Of a stretch of 64,000 nt of DNA, positions 14,692 to 23,025 are shown piece by piece. The DNA comes from Clostridium felsineum DSM 794 (GTDB lineage: Bacteria; Bacillota; Clostridia; Clostridiales; Clostridiaceae): assembly GCF_002006355.2 (NCBI RefSeq), contig NZ_CP096980.1, forward strand, positions 4,092,001-4,156,000, read 5' to 3'. The notes under the pieces are model-generated. The model was not told the DNA's origin. It made no database searches and saw only the letters and a list, made by a program, of their open reading frames with translations. The number at the start of each line of letters is the position of its first letter. Position 1 is the first letter of the stretch. A program made the translations under genes and the position numbers.

Positions 14692-16431
14692 TTACTGAAC
14701 CTTATATTTGTCCAAAAAATGTTTAAGTTTATCTGAAGACTTTGAAAGATCATCTATTAACATACTTATTTCATCAACCGAAGACACTTGCTCTTCAGTT
14801 GAAGCAGCAACTTCCTCACTTGCAGCAGCATTTTGTTCTACCACAACATATATATTGTGAATTGCTTTTTCAAGTAAAAGTGAATTTTCATCAATAGTTT
14901 GAGTATTATTGGATACATCTATAACTTGATTAGCTACTTTAGCTGTTGAATCTTTTATTTGCCAAAAAACACCTTCTGTATTTTTTATAGCATCAATTTG
15001 TTCTTCCATAGTTTTTTCAAACTTCTCCATTTTAGAAACTGTCTCATTTACACCGCTTTGAATTGCTTTAATCAGTTCTTCAATTTGAGTTGTAAAACTA
15101 CTAGAAGATTCTGCTAGCTTCCTTATTTCTTCAGCAACAACTGCAAATCCTTTGCCGGCTTCACCCGCTCTAGCTGCCTCTATTGATGCATTTAAAGCTA
15201 ATAAATTTGTCTGAGAAGTTATTCCATTAATAATCTCGACAAACTCTGCTATTTTAGAGGATTGAGAAGAAAGATTTAAAATCGCTTCTGAAACTTCTTT
15301 TGTAGTATCCTTACTGTCCTTCATTTTTTCATTTTGAATTTTTATACTTGAAATACCTTCTGTAAGTACATTATCAGTTTCCATAGCTAACTTTTTCATA
15401 TATTTAGTGGCTTCTGTAACCTTATTCAAATCTTTTGTAACTCGAGTAACCATATCATTACCTTCATTAGCTAATACCGATTGCTTTGTAGCACCTTCTG
15501 CAACCTGAGAAATAGTTTCTGCTATTTGATGTGAAGTCTTAACTGTTTCATCTGAATTTTGAAGAATATCATTTGATGATGAAGCTAATAAATAGCTCAT
15601 ATCTTTTGTCTCCAAAATTAAAGTTCTTATATTTTTTATAAACTGATTAAATCTAATAGTCAATTCCCCTAATTCATTACCAGAAAATGCCTTTCCCTCA
15701 ACAGTAAGATCACCATCCTCAGCTTTTTCCATAAGATCCTTAAATTGTTTTATAAACATTTCAATACTTTTATAAGTTCTTAATGTGATAAGTGTAAGTA
15801 AAGCAACTATTAAAATACTTATAATAATAATAGAAACTAAGTATATGTCCAATCTTCTGTTTCTAGCTTCGGCCTCTAAATTCATATTTTTTATTTGAGT
15901 AGCAGATTTATTTCTAATTGCTTCAATCAAACTATCCATGTCATTAGTTGGAGCTTTATCTTTTCCCTTAACTAAAGCATCAATAATTTTGTAACCTTCT
16001 TTATTACTTGGATCATAATTTTTCATTGCATTTATATAATCCTCTTCAAGCTGATTAATTTCAGCTGAAACCTTATCAACTGAACTAGTATCTATACCTA
16101 AGGCATTCATAGATTTTTTCAAACTATCTAGTTCATTTATTACCTCTTCATTATAGTTCTTAAATTGATTAAAATAGGTATTATGTTGTGTTTCATCCAT
16201 TCCTCTTAATAACAAGTCCTTCCATGCTTGTACTTGCTTTTTAAATGTAACCTGTGCCTTCCTAGAATTATCAACTAAAATTATATACTCATTAATAGTA
16301 TCTACATTTTCCTTTGCTTGCTGCTGAGTTTTATTTAATGCATAAAAAGAAAAACCTCCTAACCCTATTGCAAATATAATCATAAAAGTGACTAGTAGAA
16401 ATAAGTTTCCTTTAATTCCTCCACTTTTCAT
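14692..16431 (-). CDS. methyl-accepting chemotaxis protein
   Basis: 579 residues: TM1 about 9-29, an extracellular four-helix-bundle ligand domain (30-192), TM2 about 193-216, HAMP, then the long coiled-coil signalling domain. The hairpin tip is EIINGITSQTNLLALNASIE with AARAGEAGKGFAVVAEEIRK, which contacts CheA and CheW. It senses an unknown extracellular ligand and controls the flagellar motor. RBS GAGGTG. A sigma-D type promoter upstream supports membership of the motility regulon. Confidence 0.95.
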   Translation of the reverse strand: MKSGGIKGNLFLLVTFMIIFAIGLGGFSFYALNKTQQQAKENVDTINEYIILVDNSRKAQVTFKKQVQAWKDLLLRGMDETQHNTYFNQFKNYNEEVINELDSLKKSMNALGIDTSSVDKVSAEINQLEEDYINAMKNYDPSNKEGYKIIDALVKGKDKAPTNDMDSLIEAIRNKSATQIKNMNLEAEARNRRLDIYLVSIIIISILIVALLTLITLRTYKSIEMFIKQFKDLMEKAEDGDLTVEGKAFSGNELGELTIRFNQFIKNIRTLILETKDMSYLLASSSNDILQNSDETVKTSHQIAETISQVAEGATKQSVLANEGNDMVTRVTKDLNKVTEATKYMKKLAMETDNVLTEGISSIKIQNEKMKDSKDTTKEVSEAILNLSSQSSKIAEFVEIINGITSQTNLLALNASIEAARAGEAGKGFAVVAEEIRKLAESSSSFTTQIEELIKAIQSGVNETVSKMEKFEKTMEEQIDAIKNTEGVFWQIKDSTAKVANQVIDVSNNTQTIDENSLLLEKAIHNIYVVVEQNAAASEEVAASTEEQVSSVDEISMLIDDLSKSSDKLKHFLDKYKVQ

Positions 16432-16473
16432 AAATTCACCTCTTCACCTATCTATATTTTTTTATTCGTAATT

Positions 16474-16500
16474 TTATCGACTTATTTTTTAAATTCTAAA
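16474..16500 (-). promoter_or_regulatory. sigma-D (FliA)-type promoter for the chemoreceptor
   Basis: Minus strand: TTTA (16500-16497), 15 bases, GTCGATAA (16481-16474), close to the motility consensus TAAA-N15-GCCGATAA. It lies about 43 bases upstream of the chemoreceptor ATG. Nothing else is evident in the 16432-16613 gap. Confidence 0.55.
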
Positions 16501-16613
16501 GCATATATTCGATTATTTATGACAATATTATCATTTATATTTTTATTAGATTATACTTTTTTCAATTATCAAATATAAATCAGGTGAACTAATGAATTAT
16601 TTTAAGTGTTTTT

Positions 16614-17363
16614 TTAACTTTTATTTTTGCAATAATATTCTATTGCTGTATAAACATAATCTACTAGATTATCTCCAAAGCTGTTAATATACTTTTTAAA
16701 TCTCTCATCCTCCTTGTACATTAAAGCTAGATTTTGAAGGGTTTCATCAGTACATTTATAAAAATTTTCTGTTATATAATTTTGCCATTCAGCAATAAGC
16801 TTTTGAGTTTTTTCACTACTTGGAGGTGTATCTTTACATCTTCCAATCTTTTGAAATATTTCATTTGCTTTTTTATTCATATCAATTACTTCACTTTCAC
16901 TTTTAGGCTTCCTTGACTTGAATTCTTTGTATTCTTTTGTATTACCAAAACGATTTAAAACCTCTTTTTGATATTCCTTTTGCTTTTGTATAATATCTTC
17001 CTCATCAAACTCAGAAAAACTTAGATTTGTATTATCTTCTAAATTTGAATCTATAAGCTTTATTAATTTATCAATTCTTTTTTTCTTCATTTTTAGCACC
17101 TCTTTATGTTTTATTAATGCTTCTTTTTTATCAAAATTTGGACTCTTTATAATATCTTTTATCTTCTTTAATTCAAATCCAATTTCCTTAAGAAACATTA
17201 TCTGCTGCAGCATTTCAATATCTTGACTACTATAAAACCTATAACCCGCCTCAGATGTATATGATGGCTTTAGTAAATCTATTTCATCATAGTAATGAAG
17301 TGCTCTAATAGTAACACCTGTTAATTTTGCTACATCCTTGACAGTTTTAAATTTATCTTTCAT
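16614..17363 (-). CDS. MerR-family regulator with TipAS-like drug-sensing domain
   Basis: 249 residues. N-terminal MerR DNA-binding domain (8-77: VKDVAKLTGVTIRALHYYDE, GYRFYSSQDIEMLQQIMFLK), a dimerisation coiled coil (80-120) and a C-terminal TipAS-like domain (about 130-245, ITENFYKCTDETLQNLALMY). Relatives such as Mta and TipAL bind antibiotics and activate promoters with overlong spacers. ATG 17363 has GAGGAGGGG 6 bases ahead. Its own promoter has the required 19-bp spacer and an Mta-like dyad, so it probably activates itself. No obvious efflux gene is adjacent. Confidence 0.85.
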   Translation of the reverse strand: MKDKFKTVKDVAKLTGVTIRALHYYDEIDLLKPSYTSEAGYRFYSSQDIEMLQQIMFLKEIGFELKKIKDIIKSPNFDKKEALIKHKEVLKMKKKRIDKLIKLIDSNLEDNTNLSFSEFDEEDIIQKQKEYQKEVLNRFGNTKEYKEFKSRKPKSESEVIDMNKKANEIFQKIGRCKDTPPSSEKTQKLIAEWQNYITENFYKCTDETLQNLALMYKEDERFKKYINSFGDNLVDYVYTAIEYYCKNKS

Positions 17364-17385
17364 CCAAAACCCCTCCTCATAACAA

Positions 17386-17416
17386 ATAATAATCCATGAC
17401 GTAACGTTAGAGTCAA
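17386..17416 (-). promoter_or_regulatory. MerR-type promoter with 19-bp spacer
   Basis: Minus strand: TTGACT (17416-17411), exactly 19 bases, TATTAT (17391-17386). The spacer begins CTAACGTTACGTCA, part of the GACTCTAACGTTACGT dyad that resembles Mta/TipA operators. The overlong spacer is the hallmark of MerR-activated promoters. Confidence 0.75.
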
Positions 17417-17466
17417 TAGTTTTTTGCAATAAAAAAAGGCAAGTAATTTATACTCACCCAATATTT

Positions 17467-18123
17467 TTACTTTCTCCCTACTAAAATAACCGTATTATCA
17501 TACTTAAAAACTTCTTTTACAGTATTAAATCCTGCCTTATAGAGCATTCTAATTTGATTTTCAACTGTACATGGAGTGTCATAATGATAAAATCCTTCGG
17601 TTATTCCTAACCTTGAACGAATTCTTTTATTTTCATTAAAATGATAGTCCTCAAATTCTTGATTTGGAGCCATATAATCAGTTTCAATATAAAAGCCTTC
17701 ATTTTTTAGACTTCTTAAAATTTTTTTATACAATTTTATTTTTTCTTCATGCGTAAAATGATGAAGTGTTTCTACAGATACAGCAACATCAAATATTTCC
17801 TCTCCAAAATCATACTTAAAATAATCATCTACAATTAATTTTATTCTATCTAATTTATCCTTGTGTTTTTCTTTTATTTTTTCTAACATTTCCTTTGATA
17901 TATCAATTCCTGTGACTTTAACCTTATTATTAATTTTAAAAATTTCATCTACCTCTAAACCTGTTCCACATCCTAAATCTAAGAGATTTATCTCTCTAAA
18001 CTGTGGGATTAATTTTGCAGTCTCTATATAATATCTATCTGCTCCCCCAACATTTTTCATCATATGCTCTTCATATTCATTAACACGTTTATTAAAAAAA
18101 CTGCTCATTTCCTCTAAATTCAT
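17467..18123 (-). CDS. class I SAM-dependent methyltransferase
   Basis: 218 residues. Motif I LLDLGCGTGLEVDE (about 46-59) binds S-adenosylmethionine; motif II acidic residue in VTGIDISKEML; motif III/IV region FDVAVSVETLHHF. It resembles generic Methyltransf_11/25 small-molecule methylases, substrate unknown. RBS GGGGATGG ahead of the ATG. It lies between the CD3324-like gene, from which a terminator separates it, and the MerR gene. Confidence 0.82.
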   Translation of the reverse strand: MNLEEMSSFFNKRVNEYEEHMMKNVGGADRYYIETAKLIPQFREINLLDLGCGTGLEVDEIFKINNKVKVTGIDISKEMLEKIKEKHKDKLDRIKLIVDDYFKYDFGEEIFDVAVSVETLHHFTHEEKIKLYKKILRSLKNEGFYIETDYMAPNQEFEDYHFNENKRIRSRLGITEGFYHYDTPCTVENQIRMLYKAGFNTVKEVFKYDNTVILVGRK

Positions 18124-18199
18124 TTAACCATCCCCTTTTCTACAATCCAATTATATTATTTAGAAATTTTGTACACAACCTTTAAAATATTTCATAAAT

Positions 18200-18241
18200 A
18201 AAAATGCACCATATATCCTAAAATAATATGGTACATTTTTA
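18200..18241 (-). terminator. rho-independent terminator after the CD3324-family gene
   Basis: AAAAATG-(C/T)AC-CATAT arms on both sides of an 11-base loop, with a T5 run after the 3' arm. Follows the stop codon at 18249 by 8 bases. Confidence 0.75.
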
Positions 18242-18248
18242 ACCAATT

Positions 18249-18524
18249 CTATAAACATTTTTTCTTCATTTCTGAAATAATTCTCTGAAGTCTCTTCTCC
18301 GACAAATAGTATTTTTGTGCAAGCTGTTTTACAGTAATTCCATTTTTATATTCATTATAAATCTCTATATTTCTAAGCTTAATTTCATCTCTAGTTTTTG
18401 TATTTTGTCCCCAACTTTTTTTATTCTCTTCTTTTCTTGGAATATATAAATATTCACCATCTACATAATCTTGAATTAATTCTAAAATTTCTTTTGGTAA
18501 TACCTCATTAGCCTTAATGTACAC
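18249..18524 (-). CDS. CD3324-family small HTH-like protein
   Basis: 91 residues. The N-terminal half (YIKANEVLPKEILELIQDYV, then DGEYLYIPRK) and the C-terminal helix-turn-helix (about 55-88, GITVKQLAQKYYLSEKRLQR) match the clostridial CD3324 family as I remember it; these are thought to be DNA-binding, function unknown. Start is GTG 18524 with GGAG 8 bases ahead. That RBS is buried in a hairpin of a 140-base leader that also carries a 9-codon peptide and a pseudoknot, so translation is probably regulated. Confidence 0.7.
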   Translation of the reverse strand: MYIKANEVLPKEILELIQDYVDGEYLYIPRKEENKKSWGQNTKTRDEIKLRNIEIYNEYKNGITVKQLAQKYYLSEKRLQRIISEMKKKCL

Positions 18525-18703
18525 CTTCTCAACTCCTAAACTTAATCTTTCTTTTAGGATTTAAGAGAGGCTATACCCTCTTTGTGCTATAAGCCTCTCT
18601 TATGCACAAAGAATAGAATATCTACCCATGAAAATTGCCCCTTTCATATTATAAATAAAACATTTTCACTATAAATTATACAGCTTGTTTATATATAATT
18701 CAA
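18525..18703 (-). promoter_or_regulatory. promoter and structured leader of the CD3324-family gene
   Basis: Minus strand: TTGAAT (18703-18698), 17 bp, TATAAT (18680-18675). The leader then holds (a) AAAGGGG, 8 bases, and a 9-codon ORF MGRYSILCA with stop; (b) CTTTGTGC pairing GCACAAAG and TAAGAGAGGC pairing GCCTCTCTTA in interleaved order, an H-type pseudoknot or two exclusive hairpins; (c) TCCTAAA / TTTAGGA (18559-18553 with 18540-18534), which buries the RBS of the main gene. The layout resembles translational attenuators of antibiotic-inducible genes. Confidence 0.6.
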
Positions 18704-18753
18704 AAATATGGAGGTGAAGAAACTTTCATTCTTCACCTCCATATTTCTTATTT
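18704..18753 (-). terminator. rho-independent terminator after the mannanase gene
   Basis: AAATATGGAGGTGAAGAA and its exact complement form an 18-bp stem with a 7-base loop, followed by TTTTTG. The stem starts within the stop region of the mannanase gene. Confidence 0.88.
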
Positions 18754-20265
18754 TCCGCTTTTAACTAAGTTTTCTAACACTTGAGCAGAACCTGTACCAT
18801 TTTTTACAACATATACTTGCAGTCCTTCCATTCTTAATGACTGTCCTATAGTTCCTGATACATCTCCATTTTTCTTCCAAGATGTCCAGCCTATATTTTG
18901 TACATGAGTTCTATAGTATACAGAATAATTAGAAGCATTATTTCCTGCTGCATCCTTTAGAGATATTTTTATAGCTTCCATTCTCAATGCTTGTCCTGTT
19001 GTACCTGCTAGCTCACCATTTGTTACTTCTTGCATCCAACCTATATTTTGTACATGTGCTTGATATGCAAGATGTAATCCTACATTATTAGTATAATTAA
19101 GTTTTACAGCTTCCACACGTAAAGACTGTCCGATTGTTCCTGTAGTATCTCCATCGCTTACATTACCTTGCCAGCCTATGTTCTGTACATGCGCTTGGTC
19201 TGAAAGGTTTCCGTTCTCCCATTCATTACCATTAAAAAGCGATGCACCATGAATATTATTACGAGGATCATATGCACCATCAAATATTATTGAATAACTT
19301 GATTTATTATATTGATTTTGAATTGCATTATTCCACTTCTGATAATTGAAGGGTCTTATTTCATTGTTTCCTAAATCAACATAATCTCCTCCAACCTTTG
19401 GACCAACTTCAGTAAATCCAAAAGGTTTTCCCAATCCTCCATAATTTTGACCATTATAATTTCCACCTGCAAGCTCTGCATATGTCTTTTTTAATATATT
19501 ATCATTTTCTGGATCATCACTGTAACCATCTAGCCCAACAGTATCTACATAATTATCTCCTGGGTAGTAATCTAATGCATCTTTAACTCTAGGATCATTT
19601 TCTAAGCTTTCATTAGCAGAATAACAGAACTTAAGCCAAGTTAAGCCGCGGTAATTTACTAAATATTCACGTATATTCATCCAAAGTTTTTTAAACTGAC
19701 TGCTGTCATGATTTCCCCACCAAAACCAGGCTGCATTCATTTCGTGAAATGGTCTATAGTAAATAACAGCATTTGGGTTATATCCATTTAATTTTTGTCT
19801 ATAATTATAAAGCTCATCAGCTACTCTCGAAATCATTGTCTTATAATTTTGAAGCAGCAAAGAACTTGATGAATTTATATCTTGAATTCTTACATTAGAA
19901 AGTGTTTCAAAATCTTCACTAGATATACTTGAATGTGTATCCCCACCAGCTGGATTTGGCATTTCTGCTGATATAATAGTATCCTTACCAAGTGGAGCTA
20001 ACTTTGCAGCACTATCACCACTTATGGATGTTTCATAGCCTGTATTGCTGAAAGTAGCAAGATCGAAAGAAATTATATTCACTTTCCCTGAATAGGCAGA
20101 ATCATTTGTAATAGAAGGTTTATCGAGATTATTTCCCCAACCAAGAAATGCACCAGTAGTACATGTTGTTGGCATGGCATGAACTTTGTTAGTAACTAGT
20201 GGCGATAATATTAGTGTCGTCGCTAAAAGAGCTATTATTGTCTTTTTTGTTTTGTTCAATGTCAT
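18748..20265 (-). CDS. secreted GH26 beta-mannanase with three ChW repeats
   Basis: 505 residues. Signal peptide 1-30 (ending NKVHA). GH26 catalytic domain about 35-345 with the acid/base Glu in YYRPFHEMNAAWFWWG and the nucleophile Glu in FGFTEVGPK. Three C-terminal clostridial hydrophobic repeats with conserved Trp (ChW), each starting HVQNIGW and ending GQSLRMEG or similar, occupy about 355-500. GH26 enzymes cleave beta-1,4-mannan; ChW repeats are thought to hold proteins at the clostridial cell surface. Next to it, 266 bases upstream, is a CE2 esterase, a sensible partner for acetylated mannan. Confidence 0.92.
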   Translation of the reverse strand: MTLNKTKKTIIALLATTLILSPLVTNKVHAMPTTCTTGAFLGWGNNLDKPSITNDSAYSGKVNIISFDLATFSNTGYETSISGDSAAKLAPLGKDTIISAEMPNPAGGDTHSSISSEDFETLSNVRIQDINSSSSLLLQNYKTMISRVADELYNYRQKLNGYNPNAVIYYRPFHEMNAAWFWWGNHDSSQFKKLWMNIREYLVNYRGLTWLKFCYSANESLENDPRVKDALDYYPGDNYVDTVGLDGYSDDPENDNILKKTYAELAGGNYNGQNYGGLGKPFGFTEVGPKVGGDYVDLGNNEIRPFNYQKWNNAIQNQYNKSSYSIIFDGAYDPRNNIHGASLFNGNEWENGNLSDQAHVQNIGWQGNVSDGDTTGTIGQSLRVEAVKLNYTNNVGLHLAYQAHVQNIGWMQEVTNGELAGTTGQALRMEAIKISLKDAAGNNASNYSVYYRTHVQNIGWTSWKKNGDVSGTIGQSLRMEGLQVYVVKNGTGSAQVLENLVKSGK

Positions 20266-20484
20266 AATGTTACTCCTTTTTATTATTTATACAAACATTA
20301 TAGTTTTTTTATAAAAATTTTATAACTTTCCACCGATATATTATATTACATTATAAGTTACCACATGTAAACTTCCATTATTTTTATTTTTTTCTATATG
20401 TAAACGTATGTATTTCATTTTTCGCATAATTATGTCAAATTTCTCACAAAACAAACGTTATTTTTTAATATTATTAAAATTAAA

Positions 20485-20517
20485 AAATACCACTCATTAT
20501 TGCCCGAGTGGTATTTA
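20485..20517 (-). terminator. rho-independent terminator after the esterase gene
   Basis: AAATACCACTC / GAGTGGTATTT, 11-bp stem with a 10-base loop, then TTTTT on the minus strand, 15 bases past the esterase stop codon. The esterase and mannanase are therefore separate units. Confidence 0.85.
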
Positions 20518-20531
20518 CAAATATATAGTTT

Positions 20532-21635
20532 TTACTTATTCCAGCCTAAATCTGCTTTAATTTGATTAGCTAATTGATTCGCCATAATTTCATGAGTTTT
20601 TACAGTAGGATGCCAGTCTTCTCCATATCCATTTGCTGGATCCTGCATAGGAAACTCAATAAAATGAACTTTTTTATCTCCCAATGCCTCTTCTGAATCT
20701 ACTGTACTCTTAACATAGTCTCTTGCTTGTGTAAGATTATCCCCATTCAGCATAGGTCCTACCGCACAATAAATATCGGCCTTAGGATATTGCCCACGAA
20801 TTTTAGAAATAAATTTTAAATATGCTGAAGTAAATACTGTTTTATCTGGAGCGCCTATACTAAAATCGTTTGTTCCAAGATTAATAACTACAACTTGAGG
20901 AATCCACTTGCTAGAATCCCAAAGAAGTGTTGTATTGTAAGGTAATATTCTATCATACAGATCAGGCATCAAATCTGTAGTATTGCCTCCATAGTTACGA
21001 ACTAATCCTTTTCCTGACCAACAGACAGTTTCTGAATCTGCACCTATAAGTCTACCAGTTACAGCACCGTAAGCAAGGTAAGCATTTTCATTTTTTGTTG
21101 TAAAGGATTGATATTGGCTTGTCCCTTCATTGCCATAACCACAAGTAATTGAATCTCCAACAAACATTATTCGCTTATCAGAAGGTTTTGGCGCAGATAG
21201 TAATTTTCCTTCAGTAACATTAAAGCCTAAGAACTGCACTTCTCCTACTGAAGCCTCTGTTCTTTTTACTAATTCTATACTATGTTTTCCTTGTGTAAGT
21301 CCTGATGCTAAAACAATAGGTGATAAAGTTGTAGTTGATACATTAATAGGTGTTTGAACCTTTCCATCAACTATTACATTAAACCAATTATCACCTGCTG
21401 ATTTTAAATTCACACTTATTCCAGTTCCTTTAAAGTTTGCTTTTATCGTTGTGTCACTCCAAGCGAACTTTGGACCAGCTGGGTCGCTTGTATCCACCCT
21501 ACCAATAAAAAGAACCTTAGAAAGGCTTTGTGATGTTTTTGAATTAATAGTTTTAACAGCAGAAGCACTAACTGTAAATTTTACATTTAACAACATCATA
21601 AAAACAATTAATAGCAATGCAAATCTTTTTTTCAT
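20532..21635 (-). CDS. secreted CE2-type acetyl esterase (SGNH/GDSL hydrolase)
   Basis: 367 residues. Signal peptide 1-27 (FALLLIVFMMLLNVKFTVSASA). N-terminal beta-sandwich (about 35-145, WSDTTIKANFKGTGISVNL) then SGNH hydrolase with the nucleophile in IMFVGDSITCGYG, the Gly/Asn blocks GKGLVRNYGG and INLGTNDF, and the Asp-His of YGEDWHPT. This two-domain plan is that of carbohydrate esterase family 2, which deacetylates xylan or glucomannan. RBS GGGGGAGA. A decayed copy of its 5' end lies at 24419-24486. Confidence 0.88.
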   Translation of the reverse strand: MKKRFALLLIVFMMLLNVKFTVSASAVKTINSKTSQSLSKVLFIGRVDTSDPAGPKFAWSDTTIKANFKGTGISVNLKSAGDNWFNVIVDGKVQTPINVSTTTLSPIVLASGLTQGKHSIELVKRTEASVGEVQFLGFNVTEGKLLSAPKPSDKRIMFVGDSITCGYGNEGTSQYQSFTTKNENAYLAYGAVTGRLIGADSETVCWSGKGLVRNYGGNTTDLMPDLYDRILPYNTTLLWDSSKWIPQVVVINLGTNDFSIGAPDKTVFTSAYLKFISKIRGQYPKADIYCAVGPMLNGDNLTQARDYVKSTVDSEEALGDKKVHFIEFPMQDPANGYGEDWHPTVKTHEIMANQLANQIKADLGWNK

Positions 21636-21839
21636 TAAATTCTCCCCCTTATCTCACTTTTATACACATATTATACTATATACTTTAAATGTGATAAATA
21701 TGGATAATTACAGTATTATATAATGTTATACCTCATTTTTACCTTTTTCACCACTTCTTCTATTAACTGCTTATAATTTAGTACTCTTGTCTGCTATTAT
21801 TAATGCTATGCTTTAAATATATATAATTTATTGAACTAA

Positions 21840-22166
21840 TTAAAACACAAACTGAATTAAAATCATGTATAAAATAGTTCCTCCAGCAATTGAAATTAAC
21901 ATTTGTCTTTTCCACATATGAAGCAAACCAACAAATATAATCGAAATAAATTCTGGAATACCATGATTGCCTCCAAATAAACTTACGTCCTTTAAACAGT
22001 AAACAACCAACATTCCTAATGCTGCTGATGGAAGTACCCTTCCCAGATATTGAACATATTTAGGAGTCTGCTTGTCCGAGCTAAAAATAACAAAAGGTAA
22101 AAAACGAGTTATCACAGTACCTAATATAACCATACAAATTATAATAATTTTTTGTATTAACGTCAT
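21840..22166 (-). CDS. azlD: AzlD-family branched-chain amino acid exporter subunit
   Basis: 108 residues with about three to four membrane helices; IIICMVILGTVITRFLPFVI and YLGRVLPSAALGMLVVYCL are the AzlD signature. With AzlC it exports branched-chain amino acids or their toxic analogues. ATG 22166 overlaps the azlC stop in an ATGA arrangement, typical of translational coupling; TTG 22172 is an alternative. Second gene of the azlCD operon. Confidence 0.88.
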   Translation of the reverse strand: MTLIQKIIIICMVILGTVITRFLPFVIFSSDKQTPKYVQYLGRVLPSAALGMLVVYCLKDVSLFGGNHGIPEFISIIFVGLLHMWKRQMLISIAGGTILYMILIQFVF

Positions 22167-22879
22167 TGACAATTACATTCACCTGCCTTATCTAAAGTTT
22201 TTCTAAATAAAGTAAGAATTGCAATTATCATTACCATTGATGGAATAATGAAACTTTTTCCTCCAAATATACTAAGACAAATAAGAGAAAATCCTAATCC
22301 CATTAATGAACTTTCATGTTTATCTTCCTTCCTCCACTGCTCAAGAAAAATCACTACAAAAAGCGCAGTCATTACAAAATCAAGTCCCTTTGTATTGAAT
22401 TTAACTAAAGCTCCAAAAATTCCACCAATAGTAGCTCCCAAAAACCAATACAGATGATTAAGCATTGTCACAAAAAACATAAACCAACCATTGTCCACAT
22501 CATCTGGAATATTAGCTGCATAATTTATAGAAAATGATTCATCACACATACCAAAAATTAGATAAAATTTTTTAATTCCTATTCCCTTAAATTTATTAAG
22601 CATTGAAATTCCATAAAATAAGTGGCGTGCATTTATCATTAAAGTCATAAAAAGTGCACCTAGTGGATTAAATGATCCCATTAAAAGATTAACTGCCACA
22701 AATTCTACAGATCCAGCAAAAATAGTTAAACTCATAATCATAGGATATATAGGACTAAACCCTGATACATTCATATAAATTCCATAAGCAATTCCTAAAA
22801 ACAAAAAACCTGCAAATATAGGAATTGTATGTGGAAATGCCGTAACAAAAGCTTTTTTAATATAATTATTTTTTTTCAT
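22163..22879 (-). CDS. azlC: AzlC-family branched-chain amino acid exporter
   Basis: 238 residues, about six to eight membrane segments. AFPHTIPIFAGFLFLGIAYG at the N-terminus and LMTLMINARHLFYGISM are characteristic of AzlC. Large subunit of the AzlCD exporter in the cytoplasmic membrane. RBS GAGGTG. Divergent from a MocR-type regulator gene whose inverted-repeat operator lies in the shared 146-base gap, so the regulator probably controls azlCD. Confidence 0.9.
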   Translation of the reverse strand: MKKNNYIKKAFVTAFPHTIPIFAGFLFLGIAYGIYMNVSGFSPIYPMIMSLTIFAGSVEFVAVNLLMGSFNPLGALFMTLMINARHLFYGISMLNKFKGIGIKKFYLIFGMCDESFSINYAANIPDDVDNGWFMFFVTMLNHLYWFLGATIGGIFGALVKFNTKGLDFVMTALFVVIFLEQWRKEDKHESSLMGLGFSLICLSIFGGKSFIIPSMVMIIAILTLFRKTLDKAGECNCQ

Positions 22880-22964
22880 ACTTTATGCATACACCTCATT
22901 TTAATATTCTATATCTAAACTATTTTTTAAACTTTTCTTCTTACCATTAAATAAAATTTTATCA

Positions 22965-23002
22965 TCGCAAATACATACAATCAATGTTATAATTGTATGT
23001 AT
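22965..23002 (+). promoter_or_regulatory. MocR promoter with inverted-repeat operator
   Basis: ATACATACAAT (22971-22981) and ATTGTATGTAT (22992-23002) are perfect 11-base arms spaced by 10. A TATAAT -10 box (22988-22993) lies between and into the second arm, with a poor -35 (TCGCAA) 17 bp upstream. A regulator bound to the arms would control its own gene and possibly azlCD. Confidence 0.65.
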
Positions 23003-23025
23003 TACAATTATTCTGGAGGTTACTT

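Noticed and set aside
14347..14736. 129-codon plus-strand ORF opposite DUF4064 and the chemoreceptor end
   Set aside because: It is the antisense shadow of two supported genes, Pro/Ile-rich, with no RBS.
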